A stretch of 5,008 nucleotides of DNA from Clostridiales bacterium DTU092. GTDB lineage: Bacteria; Bacillota; Clostridia; Caldicoprobacterales; Caldicoprobacteraceae. Where the stretch lies: the NCBI GenBank assembly GCA_001513505.1, contig LFTM01000147.1, positions 914 through 5,921 on the forward strand. Reading direction: 5' to 3'. Positions 1-5,008 of the stretch are shown in pieces. The number at the start of each line of letters is the position of its first letter. Within the stretch, counting starts at the first letter, position 1. A program made the translations under genes and the position numbers. The notes beneath the pieces are model-generated. The model saw nothing but the letters and a program-made list of their open reading frames with translations, ran no database searches and was not told the DNA's origin.

Positions 1-396
1 CATAAAAATATAATAAATGAGTATCATCTATGTGATATCATATAATTATCTATAAACCACATAAGAATCACGGTAAAGAATATGGGCAAATATCTTATTA
101 ACCGCTATTTCTTGCTCAAATAATATTGAAATGGATATTGTATACCATGGGGATTTTACCCATTGCTTCAATGTAAACTCCACATACTGATCGGGAAAAA
201 GAAAACCATAAACTATTTATTCTTTTGATGGGAGAAAAATGTCAGAAAATAGGCTCTCCACTAATTGCAAAAATAAAAAAGGTTAGTTATGGAAATATTC
301 GCAAAATATGGTAATCTATTGATATTGCAAATCATTAATGTTCGGCTGGAATATCTGTAATTCCTTTGGTTGAAAAAATAGGGGGTTTAGTAGGTA
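1..396. other. AT-rich leader region without a supported gene
   Basis: No reading frame here has convincing protein character. The + strand frame open from 177 to 314 contains ATG 228 (28 codons, beginning MGEKCQKIG), and ATG 289 opens a 23-codon frame ending at 360 after a weak AAAGG. Both are short, lysine/isoleucine-rich and unlike anything I know; the first could be the tail of a decayed gene. A 5-bp hairpin, ATGGG/CCCAT, lies at 147-163 with no T-tract. I could not find a convincing -35/-10 pair for the gene that starts at 397, although its promoter should lie in this stretch. Confidence 0.5.
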
Positions 397-828
397 ATGT
401 CATTAACCAGGGATGTAGAAATCCATGAAATGCAGATAAATGATTATGATGAAGTTTATGAATTGTGGAGCAAGACTTCCGGAGTCGGTTTGAGCGATGC
501 TGACAAAAAAGAGAATATTGAGAAGTTCCTGATCAGGAACAAGGGATTAAGTTTTGTTTGCAGATATAAAGATAAAATAATCGGGACAATTATGTGTGGT
601 CATGACGGACGCAGAGGATATATCTATCATGTAGCTGTAGCGGAAGAGTACAGGGGGAGAGGTATTGGGAGGATGCTTGTCGAAAGGAGTCTCGAAAAAC
701 TAAAATCAGAGGGAATTAACAAATGTCATCTTTTTGTCATTGCCGATAATACTGTTGGAAATGCTTTTTGGGCATCGATTGGATGGGATAAAAGAGAAGA
801 TATTTTTGTGTATTCAAAATCTGTTTAA
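397..828 (+). CDS. GNAT family N-acetyltransferase (YpeA-like)
   Basis: This is a single-domain GCN5-related N-acetyltransferase of 143 residues, a usual length for the family. Such enzymes move an acetyl group from acetyl-CoA to an amine on a small molecule or protein in the cytoplasm; the substrate here cannot be told. The acetyl-CoA pyrophosphate loop (motif A) is clear at residues 86-91, RGRGIG, matching R/Q-x-x-G-x-G/A, preceded by the beta strand YIYHVAVAEEY. The segment GHDGRRGYIYH (68-78) and the closing FWASIGW (124-130) are typical of the YpeA-like clade. The ATG at 397 has AGGGGG at 380-385, a rather long 11 bases upstream. ATG 430 (residue 12, just before QINDYDEVYELW) is a possible alternative, because relatives often begin only a few residues before this segment. 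The next gene is 48 bases downstream, so co-transcription is possible. The family is certain; the substrate is unknown. Confidence 0.93.
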   Translation: MSLTRDVEIHEMQINDYDEVYELWSKTSGVGLSDADKKENIEKFLIRNKGLSFVCRYKDKIIGTIMCGHDGRRGYIYHVAVAEEYRGRGIGRMLVERSLEKLKSEGINKCHLFVIADNTVGNAFWASIGWDKREDIFVYSKSV

Positions 829-876
829 AACGATGTTTATAGATAGTTTATATTATGTGAAAGTTGGTGTTTTATT

Positions 877-1707
877 GTGAATTATGAAATGATTATAAAT
901 GGAATTAAAAGATTCGGTTCAACAGAAAGAGATATCTGTTTACATGGAATAGGAGTAGATCCAGAAAAAATACATGAAAATGTGGTTCTTGCTCCGTGGT
1001 GGGAACCTTCCATTCTGCCTGAGTTAGGTGAAGCTGAATATTTAAGCGAATCAGATTATTCTGCAGTAAAAGTATGGAATATTACTGCTGATAAAACTGA
1101 AATCACTTATATAAAAACAGGGATCGGAGCTCCTGTTTTAATGGATGTCGTTTTAGCATTGGGTTTAACAAAATGCAGGAACATTATTTTTATTGGTTCT
1201 GTAGGTTCTCTTGATGAAAAAATCGGGATCGGTGATATCGTCATTCCTGAATACACCGTATGCGGAGATGGTGCAAGCAGGTATATAGCAACTGATAATT
1301 TAAAAAATGATTGTTGGGGAGAAAAAGTATATCCGGATCATGATTTAACATCAACAATAATCTCAATAACCGAAAACATTTGTAAACAAAATAATGTAAA
1401 GTGGCATCTTGGAAGGAATTTTAGTATAGATACAATAATAGCACAATTTGCTCATCTTGACACGATATTAAGTATGGAATGCAATGTAATTGAAATGGAG
1501 ACCGCAGCAGCTTTCCGTGCTGCAAAAATATCAAATTTATCAATAGCAGCTATTTTTAGTGTGTCTGATAATACAATTATAAATAAATCATTAGTTAGCG
1601 GAAGAACGGAACAAGATATGAACTATCGTGCATTTGTAAGGCGCAATTTGTTTCCAAGAATTATCTTAAAAGCATTTGAAAAATGCACTAACCTGCAAGA
1701 GGGGTGA
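877..1707 (+). CDS. Nucleoside phosphorylase-like protein (PNP/UDP family)
   Basis: This 276-residue protein belongs to the PNP_UDP_1 superfamily, whose members split the N-glycosidic bond of nucleosides with phosphate (phosphorylases) or water (nucleosidases such as MTA/SAH nucleosidase). Landmarks in order are GVDPEKI (26-32, at the place of GDPxR), TGIGAPV (81-87), FIGSVGSLDEKIGIGDIVIPEY (105-126, the family core), IEMETAAAF (205-213, with the ribose-binding MET-type segment) and VSDN (229-232, whose Asp231 matches the catalytic acid of E. coli PNP). Compared from memory with E. coli PNP, two phosphate-binding arginines are replaced: Arg24 by Lys31 and Arg87 by Phe105. Hydrolysis rather than phosphorolysis is therefore possible, and no specific enzyme name is justified. 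The start is the GTG at 877, with only a weak GAAAG upstream; ATG 889 (residue 5) is the alternative. The glycohydrolase start lies 6 bases after the stop, and its ribosome binding site is inside the last codons here, which suggests translational coupling. Confidence 0.88.
   Translation: MNYEMIINGIKRFGSTERDICLHGIGVDPEKIHENVVLAPWWEPSILPELGEAEYLSESDYSAVKVWNITADKTEITYIKTGIGAPVLMDVVLALGLTKCRNIIFIGSVGSLDEKIGIGDIVIPEYTVCGDGASRYIATDNLKNDCWGEKVYPDHDLTSTIISITENICKQNNVKWHLGRNFSIDTIIAQFAHLDTILSMECNVIEMETAAAFRAAKISNLSIAAIFSVSDNTIINKSLVSGRTEQDMNYRAFVRRNLFPRIILKAFEKCTNLQEG
1700..1707 (+). promoter_or_regulatory. Ribosome binding site for the glycohydrolase TTG start
   Basis: AGGGGTGA is a near-ideal Shine-Dalgarno sequence placed 6 bases before TTG 1714. 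It overlaps the last codons and stop of the phosphorylase-like gene. It decides the true start of the glycohydrolase: the peptide read from TTG 1714 (IGAIIGDIVGSRFEFNN) is the conserved family N-terminus, in a different frame from the long downstream reading frame. Confidence 0.8.
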
Positions 1708-1713
1708 AACTCA

Positions 1714-2647
1714 TTGATAGGTGCAATAATTGGGGATATAGTTGGCTCCAGATTTGAATTTAACAATCATAGAGATAAAGACTTTGAATTGTTTACGAAA
1801 GACTGCAGTTACCCATAACCATGAAGAAGGTATAAAAGGCGCAGAGGCTGTTGCAGTAGCAATTTACATGGCACGCCGGGGATTAACAAAAGACGAAATC
1901 CGGGAGAAAATGGAACGTTATTATTCTTTGGATTTTACACTTGATGAGATAAGAGATACATATAGGTTTAACGAGACGTGTCAGGAGACCGTTCCACAGG
2001 CTATTGAAGCCTTTTTAGAATCAATCTCATTTGAAGATGCTATTCGCAATGCTATTTTAATAGGTGGTGATAGCGACACTTTAGCTGCTATCACAGGATC
2101 TATTGCAGAAGCATATTATGGAGTTCCTGCAGAGTTAAAAGAGAAAGCTCTTTCCTATCTTGATGATGAGCTGCGTTCTATTTATGATGAATGGTGTGAA
2201 TTTATAGGAAGTGACGGGAAAATGGGCAGATTTAAGGTACTAACTAAATACATCGGTAAATTCTCTGAAACTAAATCTTTTGGTAAGTGGATTGTAGATA
2301 GAGAGAATGACGGAACTCCGGAACACCCAATTCAGTTTCCGTTTGTAAATTTTGATGAAGTTGTACGTTCGTTTGTTACTGAGTTTTATCAGTTTTCAGA
2401 GAGTCATCCTGAATATCAGCTTGCTGATTATAGTTTAATACTTATAAATAATGGAATTGAATGGAATAGTGAATCTATGAGAAATGCTGATGTTGATGCT
2501 TTGAATGAACAATGTATCCTTGCGTTAATAATGGGTGCAATTCGGGCTGAGCGATTCAGCAATGGAGCACTTCTTGGCTTTTTGGAGGATGGCTATATTC
2601 TAAAATGGCTGAAACGGTTGAAAGCAATTGATGATGGCGATTTATAA
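1714..2647 (+). pseudogene. ADP-ribosylglycohydrolase with DUF6508-like tail, internally deleted
   Basis: ADP-ribosylglycohydrolases (DraG/ARH family) remove ADP-ribose from proteins or small molecules using two magnesium ions. The gene starts at TTG 1714 and gives the family N-terminus IGAIIGDIVGSRFEF...FELFTKDCSY, but stops at TAA 1816-1818 after 34 codons. From about 1802 the family sequence resumes in the +1 frame with TAVTHNHEEGIKGAEAV, then TYRFNETCQETVPQAIEAFLES and the metal-binding GGDSDTLAAITGSIAEAYYG (about 2063-2122), running on to 2647. The middle, which normally carries TDDT (metal ligands) and GNGSAMR, is absent; from family layout I estimate that 80-110 codons are missing. After the usual end near YLDDELRSIYDEW, about 140 further residues follow, ending LALIMGAIRAERFSNGALLGFLEDGYILKWLKRL, which I recognise as resembling DUF6508. 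An enzyme lacking these motifs should be inactive. Translation of the rear part alone would need internal initiation; TTG 1742 has no good site and its first 18 or so residues are out-of-frame shadow. Confidence 0.88.
1798..1814 (+). other. Deletion junction in the glycohydrolase gene
   Basis: Bases AAAGACTGCAGTTACCC can be read in two frames that both make family sense: AAA GAC TGC AGT TAC (KDCSY, end of the conserved N-terminus) and AAG ACT GCA GTT ACC (KTAVT, start of the VTHNH segment). Such an overlap is what a deletion between two short direct repeats of about 10 bases leaves behind, with one copy remaining. The breakpoint cannot be placed more exactly from this sequence alone. Confidence 0.6.
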
Positions 2648-2680
2648 ACAACGATCGAAATTGAAAGGAGTGAAAATAAA

Positions 2681-3499
2681 ATGGCTGAACTACCTGAAAT
2701 ATTTAAACTTGCTGGACAAATGAGAGATACCTTGTGTGGAAAGACCATACAGTCTATTACTCTGTTGCAAGAAAAATGCGCCAACATTCCACCTGATGAA
2801 TTTCAAAATCGAGTCACTAATGCAAGGATTATGGATATCCGGAACAAAGGTAAATGGATTATCACTGAGCTGCATAACGGTGAAAACATTCTTTTATCCC
2901 TTGGTATGGGCGCGGATGTTTTGTATTTCAATAATGAGAAAAAACAAGCTGACAAGTATCAGGTAAAAGTAATCTTTAGCGATGGAAGTGGTTATACAAT
3001 CCGATTCTGGTGGTTCGGAAAATATATGCTCGTTTCTGATGACGAACTGGCGTCAGAGCCAAACATAAAAGATATTGGGATTGATCCCTTTGACGAAAGG
3101 TTTACGCTTGATTATTTTTCATCGCTCATGAAAGGAAAAAAGACACAGATCAAATCATTCTTAATGAATCAAAAGAATGTCAGCGGTATAGGAAACATGT
3201 ACATGCACGACATTTTATTCAAAGCTCGCCTTCATCCAAAAAAGAAAATATCGGACATGAATGATGATGAAATCAAACTCCTTTATACCAGCATAACGGA
3301 TGTATTAAACCTTTCACTGGAAAAAGGTACGTTTGCTTATGAAAGTGATTTCTTTGGGAAAAAAGGAGGCTATACAATGGATTACTTCCTTGTTGGGTAT
3401 AAAGAAAATCAACCCTGTCCCGTCTGCGGTGATACGATAGTTTCGATAAAAACGGGAAGCACAACTTCTTATATATGCCCAACCTGCCAGAAATTATAA
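2681..3499 (+). CDS. Fpg/Nei-family DNA glycosylase homologue with altered active site
   Basis: At 272 residues this has the usual length and full layout of Fpg/Nei bifunctional DNA glycosylases, which excise oxidised bases and cut the abasic strand. Visible parts are the N-terminal MAELPE with Glu3 and Glu6, a conserved lysine in NKGKW (Lys58, matching Lys57 of E. coli Fpg), the helix-two-turn-helix SGIGNMYMHDILFKARLHP (168-186, with the DNA-binding Asn172), and a C-terminal zinc finger with Cys246, Cys249, Cys266 and Cys269 (C-x2-C-x16-C-x2-C, the E. coli Fpg spacing). Three expected residues are missing: alanine replaces the N-terminal proline nucleophile (MPELPE in Fpg), WWFG (110-113) replaces the RRFG lesion-probing segment, and Thr261 replaces the finger arginine (Arg258). 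Clostridial relatives with a non-proline second residue are known to me, so this is probably a subfamily trait rather than a fresh mutation. The start is firm: AAAGGAGTGA at 2664-2673 lies 7 bases before ATG. The activity is unknown; it may bind lesions without normal catalysis. Confidence 0.9.
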   Translation: MAELPEIFKLAGQMRDTLCGKTIQSITLLQEKCANIPPDEFQNRVTNARIMDIRNKGKWIITELHNGENILLSLGMGADVLYFNNEKKQADKYQVKVIFSDGSGYTIRFWWFGKYMLVSDDELASEPNIKDIGIDPFDERFTLDYFSSLMKGKKTQIKSFLMNQKNVSGIGNMYMHDILFKARLHPKKKISDMNDDEIKLLYTSITDVLNLSLEKGTFAYESDFFGKKGGYTMDYFLVGYKENQPCPVCGDTIVSIKTGSTTSYICPTCQKL

Positions 3500-3520
3500 A
3501 ATTCAATATACTGCTATTTT

Positions 3521-3554
3521 AGTTGTTAACCATGTTTATACGATGGCAACTTTT
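3521..3554 (+). terminator. Weak possible terminator hairpin
   Basis: AGTTG...CCAT at 3521-3533 pairs with ATGGCAACT at 3543-3551. TTAA (3526-3529) bulges out on the left arm, the loop has 9 bases, and the structure runs into TTTT (3551-3554). It lies 22 bases after the glycosylase stop, the right place for an intrinsic terminator, but the split stem and short T-run make it weak. Confidence 0.3.
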
Positions 3555-3612
3555 AATGAATTGATAGATAATTTCTTTTGATGCAGAATAGGGCTAAAAA
3601 CTCAACAATTAA

Positions 3613-3621
3613 TGTTATAAT
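3613..3621 (+). promoter_or_regulatory. Extended -10 promoter for the radical SAM gene
   Basis: TGTTATAAT is a perfect extended -10 element (TG-n-TATAAT) 35 bases before the ATG at 3657. The hexamer 17 bases upstream (GCTAAA, 3593-3598) is not a recognisable -35, but extended -10 promoters tolerate this. Transcription should begin near 3628, giving a leader of about 30 bases that includes GGAGG at 3646-3650. Confidence 0.6.
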
Positions 3622-3656
3622 TTTTGAAAACTGAAATGCACTAGTGGAGGTAGGTC

Positions 3657-4781
3657 ATGAAGATTTCAAAGAAGGATGCGCTAATGTGGTTTGAGTTTTT
3701 TGCACAATTGCCCGAAGATGAGGAAATCGGCGCGAAACAGCAGGAGATAATTAATTCAACTTTTGTACAGATTGAGGCCGCGGTTGAACATAGAAATAAT
3801 GCGCTGATGTCTCAAATTAAAGGTTTGAAAACTTTGAAAAACAGGACTTATTATGTTGGAAATGACGAAAAATTTCCTAAAGGATGCATCTCTTGCTTGT
3901 TTGGTACCGGCCTAAATGCAATTAGAAAGACAAACAAATGCAACTTAAATTGCAAGTTCTGCTACGATTATGGGCAGCTGGATGATATTCCACCGGTTGG
4001 CGAAGATATGTGGGAAATAGGGGGAACTAAATTCTATGAGAAGGATATTGATTTGCTTCTGTCCATATACGACAAACCTACCGGTGTTTCGTACGTTTAT
4101 TTAGAACCGTTTATTGAGATAGAAAAATATTATCCGGTTATAAAGAAGTTTAGCGATGCAGGAATTTACCAGCATCTATACACAAATGGCACATTGGCTG
4201 CTGAGGAGACATTGAAAGCGTTGGGAGAAGCCGGCCTTGATGAGATACGATTCAACCTGGGCGCCACTAACTGTTCAAATAAGGTTATTGAAAATATTAC
4301 CATAGCTAAAAAATATATAAAGAGTGTAGGAATTGAAACTCCGATGACTCCTGAATTTTTTAAAGCATTTTTAAAGAAAAAGCAAAGGATCCTGGAAACT
4401 AAGCTTGATTTTATCAACTGTGCGGAACTGCATTTAAATGAAAATAATATAAACAACTATTATGGCGAGAATATGTATATCTCCAGATTTGGCTATATTT
4501 CTCCTATATGGAGCCGTGAACTGACTCTGAAACTCATGAAAATAGCTGATGAAGAAAAATGGGATTTGGTAGTTCATGATTGTTCCAACTATACGAAATT
4601 CGCCAGAGGGCTAAATTGGGGCAGCAAAGCGGGTATGGCGTTCGGTACCAGTAATTATGGCTGTGAGTTTTCAAGGTTTCCGTATGAATTTTTTATACCT
4701 GTACTGACTGATGATAATTTTCAATTTCTAAGCGAAGAAGAACTGCCCGATGATTATAAACCGGAAGTAATTAGTTTGTGA
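3657..4781 (+). CDS. Radical SAM protein of unknown function
   Basis: This 374-residue protein carries the radical SAM cluster motif CNLNCKFCY (Cys95, Cys99, Cys102; C-x3-C-x2-C), which binds a 4Fe-4S cluster and S-adenosylmethionine to make a 5'-deoxyadenosyl radical. Later strands fit the partial TIM barrel: GVSYVYLEPFIEIEKYYPVI (143-162), HLYTNGTL (173-180) and GLDEIRFNLGA (193-203). A helical N-terminal region (about 1-60) precedes it. Cys77 and Cys80 (GCISC) sit just before the core, and Cys206, Cys255, Cys309 and Cys336 follow it; these could hold an extra cluster or a metal, but I see no standard SPASM or twitch pattern. I recall closely similar uncharacterised clostridial proteins sharing the opening ALMWFEFFAQLPEDEE and the HDCSN segment. 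No partner such as a precursor peptide is visible beside it. The start is firm: GTGGAGG at 3644-3650 lies 6 bases before ATG, and the gene has its own promoter. The substrate is unknown; the superfamily call is very safe. Confidence 0.93.
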   Translation: MKISKKDALMWFEFFAQLPEDEEIGAKQQEIINSTFVQIEAAVEHRNNALMSQIKGLKTLKNRTYYVGNDEKFPKGCISCLFGTGLNAIRKTNKCNLNCKFCYDYGQLDDIPPVGEDMWEIGGTKFYEKDIDLLLSIYDKPTGVSYVYLEPFIEIEKYYPVIKKFSDAGIYQHLYTNGTLAAEETLKALGEAGLDEIRFNLGATNCSNKVIENITIAKKYIKSVGIETPMTPEFFKAFLKKKQRILETKLDFINCAELHLNENNINNYYGENMYISRFGYISPIWSRELTLKLMKIADEEKWDLVVHDCSNYTKFARGLNWGSKAGMAFGTSNYGCEFSRFPYEFFIPVLTDDNFQFLSEEELPDDYKPEVISL

Positions 4782-4918
4782 GAAGCGCAAGGATTATTTT
4801 TGTTCCCACAATAAATGTGAATCGGTTTTACTGGATTGTCGCGGGTTTATTATTGGCAGTTCAGGGAATATCATGTGATAGTGCGGCAGCAGATTACAGA
4901 TATACTCATCTAGGTTAA
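4778..4918 (+). CDS. Doubtful 46-residue ORF overlapping the radical SAM stop
   Basis: A GTG at 4778 overlaps the radical SAM stop in a GTGA arrangement typical of coupled genes. It reads 46 codons, beginning MRSARIIFVP, with one hydrophobic stretch FYWIVAGLLLAVQG (residues 17-30) followed by ISC, which weakly resembles a membrane anchor or lipoprotein signal. The ribosome binding site (GGAAG, 4763-4767) is poor, no family is recognisable, and a frame this long can occur by chance. It may simply be noise. Confidence 0.15.
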   Translation: MRSARIIFVPTINVNRFYWIVAGLLLAVQGISCDSAAADYRYTHLG

Positions 4919-5008
4919 AGCTTTATAAAGATATGCTGGAACGGACAATAGGAACCAAAAGAAGATCCGGGCGTCGATACGAAATGGCTGATAAAGAGAA
5001 GGCCAACT
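4882..5008 (+). other. Open frame running off the window end, unidentified
   Basis: After the TAG at 4879-4881 one + strand frame stays open to the window end. It contains ATG 4933 (reading MLERTIGTKRRSGRRYEMAD) and ATG 4984 (MADKEKAN). The charged, arginine/lysine-rich composition could be the start of a real protein, but neither ATG has a clear ribosome binding site. The - strand is also open from 5008 down to a stop at 4910-4912 with a hydrophobic reading, so the coding strand cannot be settled. Confidence 0.2.

Noticed and set aside
147..163. Hairpin ATGGG/CCCAT in the leader region
   Set aside because: The 5-bp stem has no T-tract and no neighbouring gene end, so it is too weak to call.
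228..314. 28-codon frame beginning MGEKCQKIG
   Set aside because: It has no ribosome binding site and no recognised similarity, and is too short to support as a gene.
321..355. Inverted repeat GATATT/AATATC upstream of the acetyltransferase
   Set aside because: Six AT-rich bases with a 23-base loop are expected by chance in this composition.
835..852. Direct repeat GTTTATA (835-841 and 846-852), 11 bases apart, between the acetyltransferase and phosphorylase-like genes
   Set aside because: One helical turn apart would suit an operator, but the repeat is AT-only apart from one base and a chance occurrence is likely. A TATATT at 849-854 has no matching -35.
1742..1801. TTG start at 1742 giving a 301-residue glycohydrolase
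   Set aside because: The family N-terminus is in the frame of TTG 1714, which has a strong ribosome binding site. The residues read from 1742 to about 1801 are a shadow of that sequence.
2593..2966. Short frames on both strands around the glycohydrolase/glycosylase boundary
   Set aside because: They overlap well-supported coding sequence and show no family features or start signals.
3273..3506. 77-codon - strand frame over the glycosylase zinc-finger region
   Set aside because: It is antisense to conserved helix-two-turn-helix and zinc-finger coding sequence.
4166..4456. 96-codon - strand frame inside the radical SAM gene
   Set aside because: It is antisense to clear radical SAM barrel sequence and its hydrophobic reading has no known pattern.

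Overview
The window is AT-rich (roughly 35-40% GC by eye). It has strong GGAGG-type ribosome binding sites, GTG and TTG starts beside ATG, and proteins that resemble clostridial families. A low-GC Firmicute of the class Clostridia is the best guess; no gene here fixes the genus. All supported genes lie on the + strand. I see no tRNA, rRNA, CRISPR array, insertion sequence or phage hallmark.

Layout. Bases 1-396 hold no gene I can support. A GNAT N-acetyltransferase follows (397-828). Next comes a compact block: a nucleoside phosphorylase-like protein (877-1707), an ADP-ribosylglycohydrolase gene with a C-terminal DUF6508-like domain that has lost its middle by an internal deletion (1714-2647), and an Fpg/Nei-like DNA glycosylase homologue (2681-3499). 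Gaps inside the block are 6 and 33 bases, so it is probably one transcript. A weak hairpin and then a good extended -10 promoter separate it from a radical SAM protein of unknown function (3657-4781). The last 227 bases hold only short, doubtful reading frames.

How the genes might work together. The phosphorylase-like protein and the glycohydrolase both belong to families acting on N-glycosidic bonds to ribose, and they are nearly fused, so a shared role in ADP-ribose, NAD or nucleoside turnover is reasonable but inferred. The glycohydrolase lacks the TDDT-type and GNGSAMR-type motifs of its family and changes frame at the deletion, so any such pathway is probably broken in this strain. The Fpg-like protein keeps the fold's landmarks, but alanine replaces the N-terminal catalytic proline, and the intercalating and zinc-finger arginines are replaced too. 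The phosphorylase-like protein lacks two phosphate-binding arginines of the E. coli enzyme. The main theme is three neighbouring genes that are damaged or altered at their active sites. I found no clearly new multi-gene system.
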